A DNA stretch of 64,000 nt. Origin: Roseateles asaccharophilus. GTDB lineage: Bacteria; Pseudomonadota; Gammaproteobacteria; Burkholderiales; Burkholderiaceae_C. A program made the position numbers and the translations under genes. Shown one piece after another: positions 1-6,931 of this stretch. The DNA is taken from contig NZ_SNXE01000014.1 in the NCBI RefSeq assembly GCF_004362405.1, positions 1 to 64,000 on the forward strand, read 5' to 3'. The first letter of the stretch is position 1. The number at the start of each line of letters is the position of its first letter. Under the pieces are notes generated by a model, which was not told the origin of the DNA, did no database searches, and saw only the letters and a program-made list of their open reading frames with translations.

Positions 1-80
1 TGCAGCACGACGTTGAGAGCGAAACAGCCGAGCAGCGGCACTAGAAGCAGAGTGGACCAAAACTCGGCTGAATTGCACAT
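1..80 (-). CDS. Partial integron-cassette ORF, start of a small membrane protein
   Basis: An ATG at 80 (minus strand) opens a frame of 26 codons that runs off the window start. The visible residues start MCNSAEFW and continue into a hydrophobic stretch (STLLLVPLLGCFALNVVL), so the product probably begins with a membrane segment or signal anchor. It lies just after an attC-like recombination site, in the same orientation as the next two cassette genes, which is where a cassette gene should begin. Function cannot be judged from so short a piece, and the frame could be fortuitous. Confidence 0.45.
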   Translation of the reverse strand, partial: MCNSAEFWSTLLLVPLLGCFALNVVL

Positions 81-85
81 GAGAG

Positions 86-196
86 GCCTAACGTTTGAGT
101 TAACCGGCAGGCGACAGAGTGACGCCGCCGGGCAAGAATGAAATGACGCCCGGCGGTGCCACGCCGGAGCATGTCCGGTTGAAAGATGGGTTAGCC
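86..196 (-). repeat. attC-like cassette recombination site
   Basis: Read on the minus strand, the segment starts with GGCTAAC and ends with GTTAGGCC, the two outer core sites of an attC (consensus RYYYAAC and GTTRRRY). Inner boxes TTCAACCGG and CCGGTTAACTC are nearly complementary, and the middle holds another inverted repeat (GCCGGGCG / TGCCCGGCGG). The length of about 110 bases fits an attC. It would end the cassette carrying the gene at 215-574. Confidence 0.75.
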
Positions 197-214
197 ATTT
201 GATGACTCGCAGCG

Positions 215-574
215 CTAATCCTCTGCTGCAAGCACATTTTGCTTGCCGCTAGATTCGTAGACATTGATCACAGATAGGCACTCCCGCAGCAATGACTGCC
301 TGTATTCAGCCTCCACGGCGGCGAGAATCCGATCGCTGGAGAGCAATAGTGCTTCTTGGCAAAGGAGACGAAGCTCCCCGAGTGGAGTCGCCAGAGGAAT
401 CGCATCCAAGAAGGAATCAAAGGCCGGAAACCGCTTCGGGACATCGCTTCCAAGATGAAACAAGGCTTCTCGCACCCGCTTGGCTCCATAGACTAGGCCG
501 AGTTCAGCGGTAAGCATTCGCTGCGCTGCCCTTACAGCCCGCTTTTTTCTCGCAACTTCTTGCTCCGGTGTCAT
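215..574 (-). CDS. Hypothetical cassette-encoded protein
   Basis: This 119-residue, mostly helical soluble protein has no signal peptide. The ATG at 574 lies a few bases inside the cassette, after the core site at 582-588, and the stop falls just before the next attC, so the ORF fills its cassette as a cassette gene should. The central part (RMLTAELGLVYGAKRVREAL, then an acidic stretch and a PLGELRLLCQEAL segment) vaguely recalls DUF2489 proteins, but I would not assign it. No convincing Shine-Dalgarno is seen, which is common in cassettes. Base composition is visibly less GC-rich than the chromosome to the right. Confidence 0.75.
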   Translation of the reverse strand: MTPEQEVARKKRAVRAAQRMLTAELGLVYGAKRVREALFHLGSDVPKRFPAFDSFLDAIPLATPLGELRLLCQEALLLSSDRILAAVEAEYRQSLLRECLSVINVYESSGKQNVLAAED

Positions 575-581
575 GGGAAAT

Positions 582-671
582 GGCTAACGTTGGACGTAAC
601 GGGCGCCGGAGCGCAGCGGAGGGAACCAAAATGCGCAGCATTTTGGCGTCCCGTTGACGGACTTGTTAGAG
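582..671 (-). repeat. attC-like cassette recombination site
   Basis: On the minus strand the site begins GCTCTAAC and ends GTTAGCC. Inner boxes GTCAACGGG and CCCGTTACG pair with one unpaired base, as expected of attC L boxes. The central part contains CCAAAATGCTGCGCATTTTGG, a near-perfect hairpin. The length is about 90 bases. It ends the NUDIX cassette and its crossover point starts the hypothetical cassette to its left. Confidence 0.85.
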
Positions 672-693
672 CGCGCGGTGAAAAGGAACTGCA

Positions 694-1149
694 TCAGTAA
701 AACGCCATTTCACGTAGGCCGACGTAACGGGGAGTAACGAATCCCCGTTCTTTGTCTTGCCAGTATTCATGATGGAGCATTGGCGGGAAAACCGTTCGAC
801 CCGCCAACTCTGAACGGGAAAGCCAAGCCGCCTCAACGATGTGTTCACGAACCGCTTCGTGAGCCGAACAGTTAAGGCTGCCGCCGACCAAGCGCCCGGT
901 AAACCAAACCTTGCACTCCCGAGTGTTTGGGTTGAAGAACTCTTCGATGTACGCAAGCTGCAACGGCTCGACGTGTAAGCCACATTCTTCAAACGCCTCG
1001 CGCTTGGCTGTGGCGAATAGGTCTTCTCCGTCCGATGCCCCACCTCCGGGGGCAACCCAAAAGTCGTACTCGCCAACCTTCTGATGGCGGACAAGCAATA
1101 TGCGCCCTTCGTTTTCAACGATCACACCAGCGGCGATTCTGTGTTTCAC
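694..1149 (-). CDS. NUDIX hydrolase, integron cassette gene
   Basis: This 151-residue protein has a complete NUDIX box at about residues 37-59 (G-x5-E-x7-REAFEECGL), the Mg-binding loop-helix of enzymes that hydrolyse nucleoside diphosphates linked to another moiety. The N-terminal strand (RIAAGVIVENEGRILLVR) is typical of the fold. The substrate cannot be deduced. The start is GTG at 1149, 10 bases inside the core site at 1159-1166; the stop lies 22 bases before its attC. It is the cassette nearest the integrase and so is best placed for expression from an integron promoter, if one exists. NUDIX genes are known as common integron cargo. Confidence 0.9.
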   Translation of the reverse strand: MKHRIAAGVIVENEGRILLVRHQKVGEYDFWVAPGGGASDGEDLFATAKREAFEECGLHVEPLQLAYIEEFFNPNTRECKVWFTGRLVGGSLNCSAHEAVREHIVEAAWLSRSELAGRTVFPPMLHHEYWQDKERGFVTPRYVGLREMAFY

Positions 1150-1158
1150 GGGTATTGC

Positions 1159-1260
1159 GCTCTAACGTGATATGGGGCGACAGGCACTGCGCCCTAACGT
1201 CGGCGAGTGCTGCATAACGTCGGGCACGGGCGTGCCCCTAAGTGCTTGATGCAAAACGTT
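1159..1260 (-). other. attI-like region with three stacked core sites
   Basis: Between the integrase gene and the first cassette the minus strand carries three integron-type core sites: GTTATGC (1212-1218), GTTAGGGC (1191-1198) and GTTAGAGC (1159-1166). The last is the crossover point of the NUDIX cassette. GTTATGC followed about 20 bases later by GTTAGG resembles the direct-repeat/crossover layout of known attI sites. Only 32 bases separate GTTAGGGC from GTTAGAGC, too little for a gene or a full attC. The exact attI limits are inferred. Confidence 0.6.
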
Positions 1261-1274
1261 CCCCCTGGATTTGG

Positions 1275-1290
1275 CTGTATGTTCATACAG
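1275..1290 (+). promoter_or_regulatory. LexA-like SOS box upstream of intI
   Basis: CTGTATGTTCATACAG is a perfect CTGT-N8-ACAG palindrome, matching the gammaproteobacterial/betaproteobacterial LexA consensus. It sits 73 bases before the integrase ATG. SOS control of integrase genes through a LexA box is established for other integrons. Retention here suggests the integrase promoter was once regulated in that way. Confidence 0.8.
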
Positions 1291-1362
1291 CACTAAATTT
1301 GCCTGCAAGTCCGGCAGCTTGTTACATCAGCCTTGGTGTTCGCCGGAGTGCAGGAGGGCCCT

Positions 1363-1914
1363 ATGTTGCCATCAGTTCCTGGCCCTTTTCCAGCGCGCGG
1401 CACCCTGCGCCCGCCCGCGGCCGCGGGCTCCGCCCTCAAGCTGCCGCCGCTGCAGGCCGTTCGGCTGCTGGACCAGCTGCGCGAGCGCATACGCTATCTG
1501 CACTACAGCCGCCGCACCGAAGATGTCTACGTTCTCTGGTGCCGTGCCTTCATTCGCCGGCATGGCTTGCGCCACCCGGCCGAGATGGGCGGGCCGGAGG
1601 CGGAGGCCTTTCTGTCCTACCTGGCCGCCGAGCGCGGGCTGGCGCCGTCCACCCACAAGCAGGCGCTGTCGGCCCTGCGCTTTCTCTACGGCAAGGTGCT
1701 GGGCATCAACCTGCCCTGGATGCAGGAGATCGGGCGCCCGCGCCCCCTGCGGCGCTTGCCCGTCGTGCCGTCGGTCGAAGGGCTGAGCCGGCTGCTGGGG
1801 CATTCGAATATGGTCACCACCACGATCTACACCCATGTGCTCAAGCTGGGCGGCGGCGCCGTGCGCAGCCCGCTGGACATGCTGGCCCCTGTGCCGAAGG
1901 GTTTGGCTTGTTGA
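1363..1914 (+). pseudogene. intI: Integron integrase IntI with internal in-frame deletion
   Basis: Residues about 30-137 match the N-terminal arm-binding half of IntI tyrosine recombinases ([51 protein letters not shown]). The frame then jumps to the extreme C-terminal end ([21 protein letters not shown], then VRSPLD), which includes the Tyr nucleophile at about Y156. Some 150 residues are absent, among them the catalytic Arg of box I, the HxxR motif and the IntI-specific helix, so 183 residues replace the usual 320-340. The frame stays open, so a truncated protein may still be made, but it cannot be a working recombinase. Start chosen at ATG 1363, behind AGGAGG. It diverges from the cassettes, the normal integron layout. 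Confidence 0.88.
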
Positions 1915-1945
1915 GTCGCTCCTATGGGCTCCTCGCCCGTCGCAC

Positions 1946-2440
1946 TCAGGCCGACAGGCCGCGCTCCAACCACTGCGAGCTGATGAATTGCCCGTGCTTG
2001 GTTGCGTATTCGCTGAAGACGCCCACGGGCCGGAAGCCGAACTTCTCGTGCAGGCGCAGCGAGGCGGCGTTGGGCAAGGCAATGCCGACAACGGCGCGAT
2101 GCAGGCCCTGCCCGGCCAGACCCTCGAACAGGGCCTGGTAGAGCGCCGATCCGACGCCGCGGCGCGCCGCCTGGGGATGGGCGTAGATGCTGGTCTCTAC
2201 CGTGGTGTCAAAGGCCTGATGGGCGCGATAGCGCTGGCTGCTGCAATAGCCCAACAGCCCGCCCGCCTGTTCGGCCACTAGAAGGCGATGCGGGCCACGC
2301 CCGAACTGCGAGAACCAGGCTTGCATGGCCTCGGCCGACAGGGGCGCCACATCGAAGGTCGCATTGGAATTGGCGATGTACCAGTTGCGCAGCTCACTCA
2401 GGGCTGGCAGGTCCTCAGGGGTGGCGTGGCGGATGTCCAT
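1946..2440 (-). CDS. GNAT N-acetyltransferase, phosphinothricin/YncA-like
   Basis: This 164-residue single-domain GNAT enzyme transfers acetyl from acetyl-CoA to an amine. It has the N-terminal strand (MDIRHATPEDLPAL), the TVETSIYAHPQAARRGVGSAL acetyl-CoA loop with Q/RxxGxG/A, and a C-terminal N-AASLRLHEKFGFRPVG segment. The TVE-S-Y pattern and FDT/YRAH region are typical of the Pat/Bar/MnaT (YncA) subgroup, which acetylates phosphinothricin, methionine sulfone or similar amino-acid analogues. The start at 2440 was chosen because homology begins there. It converges with the integrase remnant and follows a terminator, so it is probably its own transcription unit. Confidence 0.88.
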   Translation of the reverse strand: MDIRHATPEDLPALSELRNWYIANSNATFDVAPLSAEAMQAWFSQFGRGPHRLLVAEQAGGLLGYCSSQRYRAHQAFDTTVETSIYAHPQAARRGVGSALYQALFEGLAGQGLHRAVVGIALPNAASLRLHEKFGFRPVGVFSEYATKHGQFISSQWLERGLSA

Positions 2441-2499
2441 GTGTCGCGTTGCGGACCTCAAGACTGGGGCGCGCTGCAAGCAGTCGCGCCCGGTGCAAA

Positions 2500-2535
2500 G
2501 AAGAAAAAAGGAAAGCCCGCCGTGCAGGCGGGCTT
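2500..2535 (-). terminator. Rho-independent terminator
   Basis: On the minus strand a 9-base-pair stem (AAGCCCGCC / GGCGGGCTT, arms 2513-2521 and 2527-2535) with a 5-base loop is followed by a T-rich run (TTTCCTTTTTTCTT). It ends the transcript of the membrane protein gene at 2573-3187. Confidence 0.88.
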
Positions 2536-2572
2536 GGCAGGGCGGCAGCTTCAACTCGCCGCGGCTCAGGTC

Positions 2573-3187
2573 TCAATGGGCCTGCACATGCCCCATGGGG
2601 TCGATCAGTTCGCCGCGCAGCAGGTGCAGGGGTGCGCGGTAGTAGAGCATGATGTCATGGAAGGGGTCGGTGAGGATCTTGCTCATCCACACCAGGCCGG
2701 TCTGCACGCCCTGCAGAAAGAACAGATGCACGGTGCGGAACAGCAGGCCGGCCACGCCCAGCCACAGCCACATCCAGCCCACCTGGCGGGCAAACTCCAT
2801 CAGGTTGGCGGCCGGCGCTGCAAAGGCGCCGAACAGCGTGGGCTGGGCCAGCAGCAGCAGGGGCGAGCCGGCCCACAGGGCCATCAGCACCACCTTGCGG
2901 CGCAGGTTGTAGCCCACCTTGATCTCTTCCTTGTGCTCGTGGGTGGCCTGGTTCACATGGTCATAGCCCTTGGGCTCGAAGAAGAAGTGGCCGGCCTGGC
3001 GGCTGCTCATGGAGACCAGCCAGGCCAGCAGGGCGGCCAGGGGCGGGTCGATGAACAGCAGGCCATAAGCCACCACAAAGCTGATGGCGCTGAGCAGGTG
3101 CAGGCTCTGGTTGATGCGGCTGTGGTGGTAATAGCGGTGATCGTCCCAGCGCTGGATGGCGAGCGCTTGCAGAAAGTCCGTCTTCAC
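2573..3187 (-). CDS. Conserved multi-pass membrane protein, possibly Mpo1/DUF962-like
   Basis: This 204-residue protein has about three to four hydrophobic segments (about 28-60, 100-130 and 145-165) and conserved-looking polar residues between them: RWDDHRYYHHSRINQSLHL near the N-terminus and QAGHFFFEPKGYDH after the second segment. The H-x-N-x-x-H and GHxxFE patterns recall DUF962/Mpo1-type membrane dioxygenases, but the match is loose and I hold it tentatively. The start is GTG at 3187, with AGGAG seven bases upstream. It is divergent from the glycosyltransferase gene. Confidence 0.7.
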   Translation of the reverse strand: MKTDFLQALAIQRWDDHRYYHHSRINQSLHLLSAISFVVAYGLLFIDPPLAALLAWLVSMSSRQAGHFFFEPKGYDHVNQATHEHKEEIKVGYNLRRKVVLMALWAGSPLLLLAQPTLFGAFAAPAANLMEFARQVGWMWLWLGVAGLLFRTVHLFFLQGVQTGLVWMSKILTDPFHDIMLYYRAPLHLLRGELIDPMGHVQAH

Positions 3188-3329
3188 ATGGGCTCCTGAG
3201 AGTTGGCACAGACAAGTAGCAGGAGGCAGGCAGCGACGGTCACACCTACACACCGGCCGATGAGCCGAGCCGAAAGCCTGACCGGGCTTGCCACCCGTGA
3301 CCGGATGGTGAAGCGCCAGCATGACGCAA

Positions 3330-3363
3330 CGGTGACGCGGGGACCAGGCCCGCGCCGTCACCG
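3330..3363. repeat. Inverted repeat in divergent promoter region
   Basis: Perfect 8-base arms, CGGTGACG (3330-3337) and CGTCACCG (3356-3363), lie about 30 bases before the glycosyltransferase ATG. The pair could be an operator or an RNA hairpin in the leader. No T-run follows. Confidence 0.4.
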
Positions 3364-3394
3364 TATTGCCTTATTCGCTTGCGAGCATGCAGGC

Positions 3395-4654
3395 ATGAAG
3401 CCGCTTGCCCAGTCCCCCGAGATCGAGGTCGAGGTCGACGAGATCCCGCCGCTGCGGCGCTCCCTGCGCGTGGCCATGGTCAGCGAAACCTATCCGCCCG
3501 AGGTCAATGGCGTCGCGCGCACCGTGGCCTGCGTGGTGGAGGGCCTGCGCGAACGCAACCATGCGGTGCAGCTGCTGCGCCCGCGTCAGCGGCCCGGCGA
3601 GCAGGGCGCGCTGGAAAGCGGGGAGGCAGGCGCCGATTTCCAGGAGGTGCTGATGCGCGGCCTGCCCATCCCGCGCTATCCGCATCTGCGCATGGGCGTG
3701 GCCTCCAAGCGCAGCCTGGTACAGCTCTGGACCCTGCGCCGGCCGGACGTGGTTCACATCGCCACCGAGGGCCCGCTGGGATGGAGCGCGCTGCAGGCCG
3801 CCAGCTATCTGAAGCTGCCCATCTGCTCGGACTTCCGCACCAATTTCCACGCCTACAGCAAGCACTACGGCATAGGCTGGCTGAACAAGCCCATCCTGGT
3901 CTATCTGCGCAAGTTCCACAACAAGACCCAGTGCACCATGGTGCCCGACGCGGGCCTGCGCCAGGAACTGGAAGGCCTGGGCTTTCACGGCGTGCGCGTG
4001 CTGGCGCGGGGCGTGGACACCCAGCTCTTCAGCCCGCAGCGCCGCAACCCGGCCCTGCGCGCGGCCTGGGGCGTGGCCGATCAGGACCCGGTGGTCGTGC
4101 ATGTGGGCCGGCTGGCCCCCGAGAAGAATCTGACCGCCCTCATCGAGGCCTTCGAGGCGCTGCGCCAGGTGCAGCCGCGCGCCCGTCTGGTCCTGGTGGG
4201 CGACGGCCCCTCGCGTGGCGAGCTGCAGGCCCGGGTGCCCGACGCCATCTTTGCCGGCATGCGCCATGGCGAGGACCTGGCCGCGCACTACGCCAGCGGC
4301 GATCTCTTCATCTTTCCCAGCCTCACCGAGACCTACGGCAATGTCACGGCCGAGGCCCTGGCCAGCGGCCTGACCGTGCTGGCCTACGACTATGCCGCTG
4401 CCAGCCAGCTGCTGAGCAATGGCGTGAACGGCTGGCGCGCGCCCCTGGGCAATGCCGCGGAGTTCCAGCGTCTGGCGCGCCTGATGGCGGGCGATATCGG
4501 CGGCCTGCGGGCCATGGGTGTGGCGGCCCGCCAGCGCGCCGAGCAGCTCTCCTGGTCCAGCATCGTGGCCACCCTGGAAAACATCTACACGGGGCTGGTG
4601 GACGCCCAGAGTCTGCCGGTGCGCCCCCGCACCAGCCCGCGCCTGGCCGCGTGA
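3395..4654 (+). CDS. GT4-family glycosyltransferase
   Basis: This 419-residue retaining GT-B enzyme is predicted to transfer a sugar from a nucleotide donor. The N-terminal Rossmann half (about 30-205) starts RVAMVSETYPPEVNGVARTV, the acceptor-side signature of the MgtA/SqdX/PimB-like branch that often glycosylates lipids. The C-terminal half has the donor site HVGRLAPEKN and the EX7E motif (E312 to E320) in FPSLTETYGNVTAEALASG. The start was set at ATG 3395, where homology begins; a longer upstream frame looks non-coding. There is no signal peptide or membrane segment, so it acts in the cytoplasm. The acceptor is unknown. Confidence 0.9.
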   Translation: MKPLAQSPEIEVEVDEIPPLRRSLRVAMVSETYPPEVNGVARTVACVVEGLRERNHAVQLLRPRQRPGEQGALESGEAGADFQEVLMRGLPIPRYPHLRMGVASKRSLVQLWTLRRPDVVHIATEGPLGWSALQAASYLKLPICSDFRTNFHAYSKHYGIGWLNKPILVYLRKFHNKTQCTMVPDAGLRQELEGLGFHGVRVLARGVDTQLFSPQRRNPALRAAWGVADQDPVVVHVGRLAPEKNLTALIEAFEALRQVQPRARLVLVGDGPSRGELQARVPDAIFAGMRHGEDLAAHYASGDLFIFPSLTETYGNVTAEALASGLTVLAYDYAAASQLLSNGVNGWRAPLGNAAEFQRLARLMAGDIGGLRAMGVAARQRAEQLSWSSIVATLENIYTGLVDAQSLPVRPRTSPRLAA

Positions 4655-4963
4655 ATCCGGGCAAGTCCTGACCCCATAAAGCCGCTGAGGTCTTTGAGAC
4701 CGCAACGCTGTGGATATCGAACAACGAATCGCGTGCCGCCCCCTCCCTCCTTGGAGGGTAAGCATGAGCCCTCGCCGGCCTCAGCCTGATGAAGCCAGGC
4801 CGGTGTGGAACGCCGGAAGCCCGCTGGCACCGGCATCTCGGGCGCGCAAGCGGCGGCTCCAATCCTAGGGATTGCTCTGTAGCGTTTCCATCATCCTTGC
4901 GTAGCAGGGCTAGGCAAGGGTGATGGCATGCACTAACGTGCCCCTGTTTGATCGCGAACCTGG
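4655..4963 (+). other. 309-base gene-poor gap with several hairpins
   Basis: No recognised gene lies here. The plus strand can fold into a series of short perfect hairpins: GGTCT-TTG-AGACC near 4690, CCCTCC-TT-GGAGGG at 4745-4758, and CCGGCCT/AGGCCGG at 4775-4803. GCCGG/CCGGC pairing follows near 4812-4833. The second hairpin buries a Shine-Dalgarno-like GGAGGG that precedes a 34-codon ORF. It may be a structured leader of the porin gene, a small RNA, or chance in GC-rich DNA. Confidence 0.4.
4764..4868 (+). CDS. Possible 34-residue small ORF
   Basis: ATG at 4764 is preceded five bases upstream by GGAGGG, a strong ribosome site that can pair with CCCTCC just before it. The product would be very basic and proline-rich (MSPRRPQPDEARPVW, then a C-terminal RARKRRLQS) with no known family. 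The good ribosome site is the only support; composition alone could produce such a frame. Confidence 0.2.
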   Translation: MSPRRPQPDEARPVWNAGSPLAPASRARKRRLQS

Positions 4964-6406
4964 ATGATGAAGATGCTCCGCACTCCCACCCGCCGCACGG
5001 CACTGACCCTGGCCCTGGCCGCGCTGGCGTTCAGCCAGGCCAGCCAGGCCCAGCAGACTCCGCCCGCCTGGTCCTGGCAGTCCGGCGAGAGCTCGCTGGA
5101 GGCCGGGATCGATGCCAACCTCTTCTACTACTCCATGAGCGGCACCTGGTGGAATCTGGCCGCCAGCTCCGCCCCCTCTTTTGACAAGAAGCGCGGCTTC
5201 GGCGAGTTGTGGGTGCAGCCCAAGCTCAACGGCCGCAGCAAGCTGGGCGGCGGTGCCGAGCTTTACGGCGCCCTCTCCGTGGGGGCCAGCCAGACCCTCG
5301 ATGCCGATGCCTTCGACTACAAGGACCAGGGCGCGGTGCGCTTTGGCTCGGCCATGGTCGGCTTGCGCGGCCAGAGTGAGGGCCTGCGCTACGACCTCTC
5401 CATCGGTCGCCAGCCCTACACCCTGGGCACCGGCATGCTGCTCACGGCTGGCTCTGCCAACGGCTTCTCCTGGGGCGCGGGCGCCTCCACCCCCCGCAAG
5501 GTCTGGGGCCGCAGCCTGCTGGCAAAGGCCGGCTACGGCGAGTTCACCGGCACGGCCTTCTCGCTGGAGCCCGACGAGGCGCCCGAGGCCAGGACCGACA
5601 CCCGTGTGCAGGGCCTGGCCCTGGAGTGGGCCCGCCCGAAGATGGGCAAGGCCGGGCTGTCCTGGTTCACCGTGCCCCGCTCCACCTCCATCTACCCGGG
5701 TGATCTGGCACCGCTGGCCTTCATCGAGAACGGCCGCAAGGATCTGGACACCTGGCATGGCTGGGCCGACATCACCGGTCTGGTGCCGGGCATCCCGACC
5801 CTGGGTCTGCGTGCCGAGTTTGCGCAGCAGCGCAACACCATCACCCGCGCCAACGGCCGCCGCGACCCCATGCGGGCCGAGGCCTGGCTGCTGGGCGCCA
5901 GCTGGTGGGGTCAGACCTTGCCCTTCGCACCCAAGTTCAGCTACCACGTGGCGCGCTTCTCGGGCGACAAGCCGGGCACCCAGACCTACGAGCGCTTCGA
6001 CCCCATGTTCTGGGGCAATGGTCTGGACAACTGGTGGTTCGGTGCCAACGGCGCCTACTCCTGGCTGAACGCCAATCTGCGCGCCCAGCGCTTCATCATC
6101 GACGCCTACCTGTCCCAGCAGGACATCGTGCAGCTGCAGTACGTGCGCGCCTCGGCCGACCAGCTCAACAGCGCGGTGCAGTTCGGCCAGGGCGTTCGCT
6201 TCACCAACACCGGCCTGCTGGTGGGCGTGCCGCACAAAAAGCTCTCCAACGAGCTCTACCTGCAGTACGTCCACCTCTTCACGCCCAAGCTGGTGCTCAC
6301 CGCCTTTGCCGCCCGCAATATGCCGGGCGCCGGCCTCAAGGCCATTGCCCCACAGGGCACCAGCAACTGGACCACGCTGGGCCTGGGTCTGACGGCGAGC
6401 TACTGA
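4964..6406 (+). CDS. Outer-membrane beta-barrel protein, alginate-export/porin-like
   Basis: The 480-residue product has a signal peptide (about 1-31, ending SQASQA) and then alternating amphipathic strands rich in aromatic residues, ending in LTASY with a terminal aromatic residue as expected for an outer-membrane barrel. The pattern (GRQPYTLGTGMLLTAG, then W-rich turns) is like the alginate_exp/porin superfamily. Substrate is unknown; sitting just ahead of a sulfatase gene train, it could admit a sulfated compound, but that is inference. Start codons at 4964, 4967 and 4973 compete and no strong ribosome site is visible. A hairpin follows the stop immediately. Confidence 0.8.
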   Translation: MMKMLRTPTRRTALTLALAALAFSQASQAQQTPPAWSWQSGESSLEAGIDANLFYYSMSGTWWNLAASSAPSFDKKRGFGELWVQPKLNGRSKLGGGAELYGALSVGASQTLDADAFDYKDQGAVRFGSAMVGLRGQSEGLRYDLSIGRQPYTLGTGMLLTAGSANGFSWGAGASTPRKVWGRSLLAKAGYGEFTGTAFSLEPDEAPEARTDTRVQGLALEWARPKMGKAGLSWFTVPRSTSIYPGDLAPLAFIENGRKDLDTWHGWADITGLVPGIPTLGLRAEFAQQRNTITRANGRRDPMRAEAWLLGASWWGQTLPFAPKFSYHVARFSGDKPGTQTYERFDPMFWGNGLDNWWFGANGAYSWLNANLRAQRFIIDAYLSQQDIVQLQYVRASADQLNSAVQFGQGVRFTNTGLLVGVPHKKLSNELYLQYVHLFTPKLVLTAFAARNMPGAGLKAIAPQGTSNWTTLGLGLTASY

Positions 6407-6427
6407 GGAGGCGCGCCGCGCGCCTCC
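6407..6427 (+). terminator. GC hairpin after the porin gene, candidate terminator or attenuator
   Basis: Arms GGAGGCGCG and CGCGCCTCC (9 base pairs, 3-base loop) begin at the base after the porin stop and are followed by CTTT only. With so short a T-run it may terminate partially, lowering rather than preventing readthrough into the next gene at 6461. Confidence 0.55.
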
Positions 6428-6460
6428 CTTTACCGTCCCCAAGACAAAAGGAGCAAGCCC

Positions 6461-6931
6461 ATGCCCCAGCGCGTGTCAGCACCCGGGGCCACCATGGGTG
6501 GCCCTACGCGTCGCCATTGCCTGCTCGGCCTGAGCGCCGGCCTGCTCCTGCCCCTGGGCGCCTGGGCCGATGACGATGACGAGGGCTTTCGCATCGGTGG
6601 CCGCCCCGGCCGCGGCTGGCGCAAGCTGGCTGAGACACAGGCGCGTCGCGCCGTCGATCGCGACGAGATCCGCGTGCGCGCCGACCGGGCCTATAGCGCC
6701 ATCCGGCTGCGCGTCTTCAACGCGCCGGTGGAGATGCTCAATCTGCGCATCCGCTTCCGTAATGGCGAGACCCGCGAGATCGAGGTGCGCCAGTTCATCG
6801 AGCGCGGTGGTGCGACCCGCATCATCGATCTGCCGGGCGAGCGCCGTTTCATAGACAGCATCATTTTTTGGTACAAGACCCCCTTGGGCGCCAAGGAGCG
6901 CGCAACGGTACAGGTGTGGGCGCGTGGCTGA
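6461..6931 (+). CDS. Small exported protein, DUF2541-like
   Basis: This 156-residue protein has an N-terminal TRRHCLLGLSAGLLLPLGAWA segment, a signal peptide with a twin-arginine flavour. The mature part starts with an acidic DDDDEG and has a beta-rich domain: DRDEIRVRADRAYSAIRLRVFNAPVEMLNLRIRF, then EVRQFIERGGATRIIDLPGERRFIDSIIFWY. This layout resembles DUF2541-type periplasmic proteins of unknown role. AGGAG lies eight bases before the ATG. Its stop overlaps the start of the sulfatase-maturase gene by 8 bases, so the two are translationally linked. Confidence 0.75.
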   Translation: MPQRVSAPGATMGGPTRRHCLLGLSAGLLLPLGAWADDDDEGFRIGGRPGRGWRKLAETQARRAVDRDEIRVRADRAYSAIRLRVFNAPVEMLNLRIRFRNGETREIEVRQFIERGGATRIIDLPGERRFIDSIIFWYKTPLGAKERATVQVWARG

